Source: an uncultured Ruminococcus sp. (GTDB taxonomy: Bacteria; Bacillota; Clostridia; Oscillospirales; CAG-272). From it: a DNA stretch of 5,220 nucleotides. The stretch is from contig CACYWX010000261.1 of assembly GCA_902778205.1 (NCBI GenBank), forward strand, positions 1 through 5,220, given 5' to 3'. Shown here piece after piece: positions 1 through 5,220 of the stretch. Below the pieces are notes generated by a model. That model was not told the origin of the DNA. It did not search any database and saw nothing but the letters and a program-made list of their open reading frames with translations. Position 1 is the first letter of the stretch; the number at the start of each line of letters is the position of its first letter. The position numbers were made by a program, and so were the translations under genes.

Positions 1-1663
1 CCGGGATCGGGGACATGGTGACGCCGTGGGTCATGGAGGCGGTCATGGCCAGCACCATGCCGAAGCAGTGGAACATGGGCACCTGGATCATCATGCGGTC
101 CGCGGTGGAGAGATCCATGCAGTCGCCGATGGCCTTCCCGTTGTTCACCACGTTGTAGTGGGTCAGCATGACGCCCTTGGGGAAGCCGGTGGTGCCGGAG
201 GTGTACTGCATGTTGCAGACGTCATCCTTGTTGATCATGGCGGCTCGGCGGTACACGGCGTCCAGCGGCGTCCGCTCGGACAGGGCCAGCGCGCCCTCCC
301 AGGTCAGGCAGCCCTTCTGCTCCGATTCGCAGGTGATGATGTTCCGGAGGAAGGGCAGGCGGCGGGAGTGGATGGGCTTTCCGGGCTCCGCGGTTTCCAG
401 CTCCGGGATCAGCTCCTTCATGATGGCCACGTAGTCCGAATCCTTGTAGCCGTCCGTCATGACCAGCGTGTGGGTGTCGGACTGGCGGAGCAGGTATTCC
501 ACCTCGTGGATCTTGTAGGCCGTGTTGACGGTCACCAGCACCGCGCCGATCTTCACCGTGGCCCAGAAGGTGATGTACCACTGGGGCACGTTGGTCGCCC
601 AGATGGCCACGTGGTCTCCCTGCTTCACGCCCAGGGAGATGAGGGAGCGGGCGAAGGTGTCCACGTCGTCCCGGAATTCGGGATAGGTGCGGCTGTAGTC
701 ACAGGTGGTGTAGCGGAAGGCCCACTGCTCCGGGAACTCCTCGCACATGCGGTCCAGGACCTGGGGGAAGGTGTAGTCGATCAGATGATTCTTCTCCCAG
801 ACATACCAGCCGTCGCCCCGGGCGTTCTGCTGGAGACGTCCCGAATGGGCCTCGGTCCCCAGATACTGCTGCATGAAATGGGCGTAATGGGGGAACACGA
901 TGCCGGCGTCGGACAGCTCGGGGGAATACTGCTTCAGCCATTCCAGGGAGATATAGCCCTCGTAGTTGACGGAGCGCAGGGCCTGCATGAAGGCGTCCAC
1001 GGGAAGGTCCCCCTCGCCCATGAGCTTATAGGCGATGCTGCCGTCGGGATTCACCACGGAGTCCTTAATGTGGGTGTGCTTCACGTAGGCGCCCAGGTTT
1101 TTGACGGTGGTCTGGGGATCCTCACCTCCGAAGCGGTAGGGGTGGTTCAGATCCCACAGGGCGGCCACGCTGTCCGATCCGATCCTGGCCAGCACGTCCG
1201 CCAGCCGGTCCGTGTGGGAGTAGACGCCGTTGGTCTCGATGAGCAGGGTGACGCCCGCCGCCTCGGCGATGGGAGCCAGCTCCTTCATAGGCCCGATCAC
1301 CAGCTCGTCATCGAAATCCGTGGTGGGCTCCGCCGTCAGGTCGCCGAGGACGCGGATATAGGGGGTCCCCAGGGCGGAGGCCAGAGCGATGTACTCCTTC
1401 AGCTCAGCGATGGTTTCGGCGTGCCGTTCCCCGAAGCGGAGCGCGCTCCCGGAGGACAGGCAGCAGATCTCCAGCTTGAGCCGCTTCAGCTGGGCGCGGG
1501 TGGCCTCCAGATTCTCGGGCTTGAAGGGAGCCGCGTGGACGGAGAAGATGTTGCCGCCCAGTCCGCGCATCTCGATGCCGGAGAAGCCGAAGTCCTTGGC
1601 CATTGAATAAATATCACTCCAGGCGAAGTCTGGACATCCGAGGGTGGAGAAAGAGAGTTTCAT
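1..1663 (-). CDS. TIM-barrel sugar phosphate isomerase/epimerase fused to FadD-like acyl-CoA synthetase (3' end outside window)
   Basis: The gene starts at ATG 1663 behind GGAGG, and 554 codons are visible without a stop before the left edge. Residues 1-265 form an AP-endonuclease-2/xylose-isomerase-like TIM barrel beginning MKLSFSTLGCPDF. Candidate metal ligands fall in the expected order: E143 (LLIETN), D171 and H174 (WDLNHP), H196/H198 (KHTHIKD) and E241 (SLEW). After a short linker (about 265-283), an AMP-forming ligase domain begins near WEKNHLIDYTF. It carries the adenylate P-loop YTSGTTGFPKG at 487-497 and PMFHCFG at 529-535, as in FadD-type medium/long-chain acyl-CoA synthetases, which make acyl-CoA from acid, ATP and CoA through an acyl-AMP. 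Roughly 280 C-terminal residues, including the hinge and catalytic Lys region, should lie beyond the edge. The register is intact across the join, so this is a real fusion rather than two genes. The substrate of neither half can be read from sequence. No signal peptide is seen, so it is probably cytoplasmic. A T-box leader precedes it. Confidence 0.93.
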   Translation of the reverse strand, partial: MKLSFSTLGCPDFAWSDIYSMAKDFGFSGIEMRGLGGNIFSVHAAPFKPENLEATRAQLKRLKLEICCLSSGSALRFGERHAETIAELKEYIALASALGTPYIRVLGDLTAEPTTDFDDELVIGPMKELAPIAEAAGVTLLIETNGVYSHTDRLADVLARIGSDSVAALWDLNHPYRFGGEDPQTTVKNLGAYVKHTHIKDSVVNPDGSIAYKLMGEGDLPVDAFMQALRSVNYEGYISLEWLKQYSPELSDAGIVFPHYAHFMQQYLGTEAHSGRLQQNARGDGWYVWEKNHLIDYTFPQVLDRMCEEFPEQWAFRYTTCDYSRTYPEFRDDVDTFARSLISLGVKQGDHVAIWATNVPQWYITFWATVKIGAVLVTVNTAYKIHEVEYLLRQSDTHTLVMTDGYKDSDYVAIMKELIPELETAEPGKPIHSRRLPFLRNIITCESEQKGCLTWEGALALSERTPLDAVYRRAAMINKDDVCNMQYTSGTTGFPKGVMLTHYNVVNNGKAIGDCMDLSTADRMMIQVPMFHCFGMVLAMTASMTHGVTMSPIP

Positions 1664-1670
1664 GGATTTA

Positions 1671-1675
1671 CCTCC
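1671..1675 (-). promoter_or_regulatory. Ribosome binding site of the TIM/acyl-CoA synthetase fusion gene
   Basis: The minus strand reads ACGGAGGTAAATCC followed by ATG. GGAGG lies 7 nt before the ATG at 1663. This fixes the start of the fusion gene and shows that the TIM barrel is translated as its native N-terminus, not as read-through from an upstream gene. Confidence 0.85.
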
Positions 1676-1743
1676 GTTAGGTATTCGGAATCAGTCGGAG
1701 CGCGGCCGGGGAGACAAGGCGGCGGAGCGGGGACCGGATAAAC

Positions 1744-1774
1744 AAAAAGCGCGCCCCTCGACGACGAGAGACGC
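1744..1774 (-). terminator. Rho-independent terminator of the T-box leader
   Basis: The minus strand forms a 10-bp stem GCGUCUCUCG (1774-1765) with CGAGGGGCGC (1760-1751), closed by a UCGU tetraloop, then GC and five U residues (1748-1744). All ten positions pair, allowing G-U. The 5' arm contains CGUCUCU, the same bases used by the antiterminator, so the two folds exclude each other as expected for transcription attenuation. It lies about 80 nt before the fusion gene start. Confidence 0.9.
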
Positions 1775-2028
1775 AACGACAACGTTCCGTGGTACCACTC
1801 TGTTTCGGCGGAAAACCGCCCTTTTTCCGGGCACGCATCATGCCCTTCTTCTGTAACGGGAAGTCCCGTCCGCGTTTACTCTTCCCTTCCCGGTCCGGGG
1901 AGGTCATTTCAGGCGGCTGCTCCGGGGCGAGCGGAAACGGCCTCTCCCGCCGCCTCGCACCGACCGGCGGCTCTCTGCTGGGATGTCCGGATCCTTGTCC
2001 CCTTCAAAGCGTTTGCTTGTATGGGTAT
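1744..2028 (-). promoter_or_regulatory. T-box riboswitch leader (proposed tRNA-Met specificity)
   Basis: A complete T-box leader precedes the fusion gene. In transcript order: a candidate Stem I closing helix GGGG (2002-1999) with CCCC (1900-1897); the AGAGAG bulge motif (1976-1971); a distal stem CCGCC/GGCGG with loop GGUCGGUGCGA (1970-1950); a candidate specifier GAA-AUG-A (AUG at 1907-1905); a Stem II-like GGGAAGAGUAAACGCGG stretch (about 1890-1874); hairpins at 1845-1829 and 1820-1807 (GGCGG-UUUU-CCGCC, Stem III); the T-box core CAGAGUGGUACCACGG (1802-1787); and a competing terminator. In the antiterminator, AGAG (1801-1798) pairs with CUCU (1770-1767) and ACG (1790-1788) with CGU (1773-1771), leaving the 7-nt UGGUACC bulge that binds the tRNA NCCA end. 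By the known mechanism, uncharged tRNA stabilises this fold and lets transcription continue. The class is clear from the sequence. The amino acid assignment is inferred. Confidence 0.93.
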
Positions 2029-2029
2029 A

Positions 2030-2044
2030 GTGGTATTATACCAC
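2030..2044. repeat. 15-bp palindrome over the -10 box (possible operator)
   Basis: GTGGTATTATACCAC has perfect 7-bp arms (GTGGTAT/ATACCAC) around a single central T and encloses the TATAAT of the leftward promoter. Its position fits a repressor site that would block RNA polymerase. It could also be a chance extension of the -10 box. No regulator gene is visible in the window to pair with it. Confidence 0.45.
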
Positions 2045-2063
2045 GGGGATCCCTCCCTGTCAA
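2035..2063 (-). promoter_or_regulatory. Consensus sigma-A promoter of the T-box/fusion gene unit
   Basis: On the minus strand a perfect -35 TTGACA (2063-2058) and a perfect -10 TATAAT (2040-2035) are separated by exactly 17 nt. The predicted transcription start is near 2028-2031, giving an untranslated leader of about 365 nt that contains the whole T-box. A consensus promoter with control placed downstream at a terminator is the usual arrangement for T-box operons. Confidence 0.9.
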
Positions 2064-2108
2064 CGGGTGAAACGCATAAAAATCCACCGGGACCCGGCGT
2101 TTTTTCAT

Positions 2109-2126
2109 TTCATTCCGCCGAATGAA
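2109..2126. repeat. Short perfect inverted repeat in the intergenic region
   Basis: TTCATTC (2109-2115) and GAATGAA (2120-2126) are perfect inverted arms around a CGCC loop. Neither strand has a U-tract directly after it, so it does not look like a terminator. It lies between the two divergent promoters and could be a protein-binding dyad or have no function. The rest of 2064-2257 shows no convincing gene. Confidence 0.3.
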
Positions 2127-2159
2127 GAAACGCGGGCCTTCACTTCTGCATAACTCTTC

Positions 2160-2188
2160 AGTATAGCACATTTCCCTCCCGGATACAA
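2160..2188 (-). promoter_or_regulatory. Possible weak second leftward promoter
   Basis: The minus strand has TATACT (2165-2160), a good -10 match, 17 nt downstream of TTGTAT (2188-2183), a poor -35 that matches only TTG. If used, it would transcribe leftward through the region upstream of the main T-box promoter. No gene needs it, so this is only a candidate. Confidence 0.25.
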
Positions 2189-2257
2189 TAGGCAGAGTCA
2201 CAAATTTCCGGTTGAACACGTCCGGTTTCTTCTCACGGAAGGCGGAGGCCGGTTTTC

Positions 2258-2286
2258 TTGACATTGGGAACGAAACCTGCTATAAT
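2258..2286 (+). promoter_or_regulatory. Consensus sigma-A promoter of the TerB-like/ATPase operon
   Basis: A perfect -35 TTGACA (2258-2263) and a perfect -10 TATAAT (2281-2286) are separated by exactly 17 nt. A second TATAAT follows at 2289-2294 but has no -35 at the right distance. The expected transcription start is near 2293, leaving a leader of about 30 nt before the ATG at 2324. No operator or riboswitch is visible, which suggests strong, possibly constitutive, expression. Confidence 0.9.
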
Positions 2287-2310
2287 GATATAATACAAAG
2301 AACCCGAGAG

Positions 2311-2315
2311 AGGAG
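2311..2315 (+). promoter_or_regulatory. Ribosome binding site of the TerB-N/TerB-C gene
   Basis: AGGAG within GAGAGAGGAGCG lies 8 nt before the ATG at 2324, an ideal spacing. It supports that start codon over later in-frame Met codons, which first occur well inside the protein. Confidence 0.8.
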
Positions 2316-2323
2316 CGAACGTC

Positions 2324-4537
2324 ATGCCGGAGAACAGAACGCCCGAGGAGCTGGCCGAGCTGGCAAGGGAGATCCGCCGCCGCGTCACGGAAAAGGTGCG
2401 GGAGGCGGTGCGGGAATCAGCCGACATAAAGATCTCCGTCGACCTGCCGGACGGACGCTCGATCCGGTATGATTCCCGGAGGGACGCCGCGAAATCCGCC
2501 GGGAGCAGTCCGGAGTCCCCCGTCACCGAAGCGGACGCCCCCTCCACGGAGGAAAAGCTCGTCCGGACCGGGGAGCGCATCGAGGCGGAGAAGCGGGACG
2601 ACAATTTCTGGGATCTCGGCTCCCCGAAGCCCAGGGTCTACGAAAAGCCAGTGTTCCGCTCCCACAGCGTCGGCGTGACGGACGTCAGCGCACCCGATCC
2701 GGAGCTCGTCCCCGGCGAACGGACCGCGGCCTCCGAGCGGATCGTAAAGGACGAGATCCCCCGCCGGGAGCTGGACGGCTTCGACGTGGGAGGAGCGCGG
2801 ACCCCGGGCGCACAATCAAACCGGGAGGGCAGCGCGGGACGGGTGATCCGGACGGCGGAGGGCTACCGCTCCGTTCAGACGGGCTCTTACCGGCGGCACA
2901 CGCCAAGGTCTCCCCTGAGCCGTTCCGGCAATTCGTCGGGAGGAGCGGCACAGGAGCAGAGGCGGTCGCCGGGCAGTCAGGTGGTGAAGACCTACTCCCC
3001 CGGAGGCGCCCTGATCCGCACCGTCACCGTGCGGACCTGGGAATCGGACACCGAATTCTACAACCGGTTCCTTACCGACGCCGCCCGGAGCCACAGCACA
3101 CCCTATACCGGACCGTCCGACGGTCTCTCCCCGGTGCCCTACACCTCCTTTGTGCCCCAGTACGCCCATATGAGCATGGCGCAGCTGGAATACTACCGGT
3201 ACGTCCGGGAGAGCGTCCGGCACGGGAGGACTCCGCCCTGCGACTTTCCCTACATTCTCTTATATATCTACGAGATCATCAATCTGCCGGAGCTGATTCC
3301 CCCGGAGGAGGGAGTCCGTCAGCTGGCGGCGCTGTGGCTGGGATATCGGGAGGCCTTTCCCCGGCTGGACGGCACCCTCTGCGAATGGGTCCCGGACTAC
3401 TGCCTGATCCACGGGGTCTCCCTGCCGGAGTCCCTGGATCCCATCCTGCCCCGGATCGTGCCCAAGGCCCAGCTCAAGGAATTCTATCTGGACCGCAGGA
3501 CCGGAGATCCCGCCGCCTTCGCCCGGGTGGTCATCGAGAACTCCTCGGACTACGACTTCCGCAACAGCCGCTATTATCCCGACCACCGGGACGCCTACGA
3601 GCGGCACATCCCCGCAGCGGTGGGAACGGCGTTTGAGGCGGGAGCGGCGGCGGGCACGGGGATTTTCGCCCTGGACCGGACCTACCGCATGACCAGGGAC
3701 AGCTATGTGGGCGCGGTGGCGGCCTCCTCCGTCAAGCGGCGGATCGATCTGGAGTTCGTCTCCTTCACCCGCCGGGCGGAAACCCGGGGAACGGTGACGG
3801 CGGCGGTGAAATACGCGGAAAACCGGCTCCGGGCCGTGCTGGGCGTCAAGGCCAAGCTGGGAACGGACGGAGTCTCCGAGGAGGACGCCGCCCGCATCGA
3901 CGCCTATTTTCTGCCCATGCTGCCCACGAAGGAACAGATCCGGCGGAAAAAGGAGGACGCCTACATGCCGCCGGATTATCTGAAGAACTACGAGGCCGAG
4001 ACCTCCGGCTTCGATCCCGACGCGGCGGCAGCCATCGAGGCGGAATCCTGGGCCAACACCAGCCGTCTCACCGGCGAGGACTACGGGGATACGGCTCCCT
4101 CAATTCCCGATGACGCGGACCTCGTTCCCAAGGCGGAGGGCGCGCTGTCCACGGAGGACCTGTCCGCGATGAACCCGTCCGCGGAGGATCCGTCCATAAA
4201 GAACATGGAAGAGACGAAAGTTTCCGCCGCCGGAATCGCCCCGGACGTTCCCGCGGCTCCGGAGGATGCGGAAAAACCGGAGGATCCGGCATACGATCAG
4301 CCAAAGGAGGACTCCGCCCCGATCCGGGAGGGACTGCGGGCCGCCATGGACGGACGGTACCGGAGCTTCTGCCGGGAGCGGGGCCTTTACGAGGGGGATC
4401 TGGCCGACCGGATCAATGCCGTTTTCCTGGATTATCTGGGAGACGTCGTACTGGAGACCGACGGCACGGGATTCCGGTTCATTGAAGATTACAGGGAGGA
4501 TGCGGAAGAATGGCTCAGAACAGAAACGACACGGTGA
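2324..4537 (+). CDS. TerB-N / TerB-C domain protein (737 aa)
   Basis: The start is set by AGGAG 8 nt upstream and the promoter at 2258-2286. Residues 1-45 are charged and probably helical. Residues 50-220 are low complexity and rich in Ser, Arg, Gly and Pro, likely disordered. Residues about 235-430 match the TerB N-terminal (TerB-N) pattern: a Trp-centred start (RTWESDTEFYNRF), then QYAHMSMAQLEYYRYVRESV, FPYILLYIYEIINL, a PEEG-type turn and WVPDYCLIHGV. Residues 430-560 are probably helical and carry no motif I can name. Residues about 562-585 (FDPDAAAAIEAESWANTSRL) and 668-731 (INAVFLDYLGDVVLE, then FIEDYREDAEEWL) match the two ends of the TerB-C domain, split by an acidic linker (590-665). 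A central acidic TerB metal-binding domain is not apparent. There is no signal peptide or membrane segment. TerB-N/TerB-C proteins occur in predicted stress or DNA-processing loci, but their biochemical role is unknown. The domain calls are by recognition, not by search. Confidence 0.85.
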   Translation: MPENRTPEELAELAREIRRRVTEKVREAVRESADIKISVDLPDGRSIRYDSRRDAAKSAGSSPESPVTEADAPSTEEKLVRTGERIEAEKRDDNFWDLGSPKPRVYEKPVFRSHSVGVTDVSAPDPELVPGERTAASERIVKDEIPRRELDGFDVGGARTPGAQSNREGSAGRVIRTAEGYRSVQTGSYRRHTPRSPLSRSGNSSGGAAQEQRRSPGSQVVKTYSPGGALIRTVTVRTWESDTEFYNRFLTDAARSHSTPYTGPSDGLSPVPYTSFVPQYAHMSMAQLEYYRYVRESVRHGRTPPCDFPYILLYIYEIINLPELIPPEEGVRQLAALWLGYREAFPRLDGTLCEWVPDYCLIHGVSLPESLDPILPRIVPKAQLKEFYLDRRTGDPAAFARVVIENSSDYDFRNSRYYPDHRDAYERHIPAAVGTAFEAGAAAGTGIFALDRTYRMTRDSYVGAVAASSVKRRIDLEFVSFTRRAETRGTVTAAVKYAENRLRAVLGVKAKLGTDGVSEEDAARIDAYFLPMLPTKEQIRRKKEDAYMPPDYLKNYEAETSGFDPDAAAAIEAESWANTSRLTGEDYGDTAPSIPDDADLVPKAEGALSTEDLSAMNPSAEDPSIKNMEETKVSAAGIAPDVPAAPEDAEKPEDPAYDQPKEDSAPIREGLRAAMDGRYRSFCRERGLYEGDLADRINAVFLDYLGDVVLETDGTGFRFIEDYREDAEEWLRTETTR
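4495..4499 (+). promoter_or_regulatory. Ribosome binding site of the ATPase gene, inside the TerB-like gene
   Basis: GGAGG within the coding sequence of the preceding gene stands 10 nt before ATG 4510. The spacing is slightly long but usable. It favours ATG 4510 over the in-frame GTG at 4534, which would give a 4-nt GTGA overlap but has no Shine-Dalgarno sequence near it. Confidence 0.6.
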
Positions 4538-5220
4538 CGAAGGTTCCCCGGCGGATCCTCGGGACCCTGCTCTCGTCCCTCTCCGGCGGCGTGGTTCCCC
4601 GGGCGGGCGCTCCCTACATCGCCATCGGACGGCGGGAGGAGATCGACGCGCTGGCCTCCTCCCTGGACCGGGTGGCGGACGGCGAGGGGGCCATGAAGTT
4701 CATCATCGGTCGGTACGGCTCCGGCAAGAGCTTTCTGATCCAGCTCTCCCGGGGATACGCGCTGGACCGGGGCTTCGTGACGGCGGACGCGGATCTTTCC
4801 CCCGAGCGGAAGCTGGCGGGAGGCGGAGGACTGGCCACCTACCGGGAGCTCATGAAGAACGTGGCCACCAAGACCTCCCCGGACGGCGGCGCCCTGCCGG
4901 TGATCCTGGGCTCCTGGTTCACAAAGCTGGGCCGGGAAATGACGGACGAGGGGTTCGATCCCTCCTCGGAGGCCTGGAGCGCGGAATTCGGCCGCCGGAT
5001 CACGAAGCATCTCCGGGAGCTGGAGGCCGACGTGGGAGGGTTTGATTTCGCGTCGGTGCTCCGGGCCTATTACGAGGGCTGGCGGGACGACGACGACGCG
5101 AAGCAGTCCGCCTGCCTGAAATGGCTCCGGGGGGAATTCGGCACCCGGACGGAGGCGAGGTCCGCCACGGGGATCCGCTCCCTGACCATCGTCACGGACG
5201 ACAACTGGTACGACTATCTG
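4510..5220 (+). CDS. P-loop ATPase resembling the BREX BrxC/BrxD (DUF2791) family, C-terminus outside window
   Basis: Only the first 237 residues are present. Residues 36-60 read YIAIGRREEIDALASSLDRV, a typical lead-in for this ATPase type, followed by strand KFII and Walker A GRYGSGKS at 67-74, with K73 as the nucleotide-binding lysine. RGYALDRGFVTADADLSPE (81-99) and GGGGLATYRELMKNV (104-118) resemble the DUF2791/BrxC-BrxD ATP-binding family. TIVTDDNWYDYL stands at the edge, so a Walker B motif is expected just beyond. The gene overlaps the TerB-like gene by 28 nt, which suggests one transcript and coupled translation. By analogy it would power work on DNA or a protein complex, but this is inference. 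AAA-type alternatives are possible. No BREX hallmark gene (pglZ, pglX, brxL) is in view. Confidence 0.82.
   Translation, partial: MAQNRNDTVTKVPRRILGTLLSSLSGGVVPRAGAPYIAIGRREEIDALASSLDRVADGEGAMKFIIGRYGSGKSFLIQLSRGYALDRGFVTADADLSPERKLAGGGGLATYRELMKNVATKTSPDGGALPVILGSWFTKLGREMTDEGFDPSSEAWSAEFGRRITKHLRELEADVGGFDFASVLRAYYEGWRDDDDAKQSACLKWLRGEFGTRTEARSATGIRSLTIVTDDNWYDYL

Noticed and set aside
26..1606. A 526-codon open frame on the plus strand, rich in Gly, His, Val and Asp.
   Set aside because: It is the exact codon-register complement of the real minus-strand fusion gene. Its composition is that expected from the reverse complement of GC-rich codons, it starts at a GTG with no ribosome binding site, and it matches no fold I recognise.
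1677..2070. Short open frames on both strands between 1644 and 2070 (about 70-93 codons).
   Set aside because: They lie over the T-box leader and its promoter, are Arg/Ser/Pro-rich, and lack good ribosome binding sites. The RNA structure explains this sequence.
2087..2105. CCGG-GAC-CCGG followed by six T residues on the plus strand, a possible terminator.
   Set aside because: The stem is only 4 bp, and no plus-strand gene ends upstream of it, so it is more likely a chance feature.
2004..2264. An 86-codon minus-strand frame, including an internal start MKKRRVPVDF.
   Set aside because: It runs through the leftward consensus promoter and its palindrome, has no convincing Shine-Dalgarno sequence and shows no recognisable domain.
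4266..5045. A 259-codon plus-strand frame overlapping the ends of both operon genes.
   Set aside because: It spans the junction of two real genes in another frame, and its Arg/Gly/Pro-rich product is typical of a GC-rich shadow. The frames at 2324 and 4510 carry the conserved motifs.
2324..5220. Calling the locus a tellurite resistance operon or a BREX system outright.
   Set aside because: TerB-N/TerB-C proteins are distinct from the tellurite terZABCDE set and no such gene is visible. BREX calls need pglZ plus a methylase or brxL, none of which is in the window.

Overview
This 5.2 kb window is GC-rich bacterial DNA with clostridial features: two AT-rich sigma-A type promoters that match consensus exactly, strong GGAGG ribosome binding sites and a T-box riboswitch. 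I read it as a high-GC Firmicute (Clostridia, perhaps Oscillospirales-like). That assignment is an inference from style, not from a marker gene.

Layout. Positions 1-1663 (minus strand) hold the 5' part of one large gene. It encodes an N-terminal sugar phosphate isomerase/epimerase-type TIM barrel fused in frame to a FadD-like AMP-forming acyl-CoA synthetase, and it runs off the left edge. Positions 1664-2323 are a 660-bp divergent intergenic region. Its left half is a complete T-box leader on the minus strand, with Stem I distal loop and AGAGAG bulge, Stem III, T-box/antiterminator and competing terminator. A perfect TTGACA-N17-TATAAT promoter drives it, and the -10 box sits inside a 15-bp palindrome. 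Its right half holds a second perfect TTGACA-N17-TATAAT promoter firing rightward. Positions 2324-4537 (plus strand) encode a 737-aa protein with TerB-N and TerB-C type domains separated by low-complexity segments and no recognisable central TerB domain. It overlaps by 28 nt the start of a P-loop ATPase (from 4510, cut by the right edge) that resembles the BREX BrxC/BrxD-type (DUF2791) ATP-binding family.

How the parts fit. The leftward transcription unit appears to be controlled by uncharged tRNA (proposed tRNA-Met from an AUG specifier), which is unusual because its first gene is not an aminoacyl-tRNA synthetase or an obvious amino acid gene. The rightward unit looks like the first two genes of an operon for a TerB-linked ATPase system. 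Such TerB-N/TerB-C proteins have been linked by comparative genomics to DNA-processing, stress or defence loci, but the decisive downstream genes lie outside the window.
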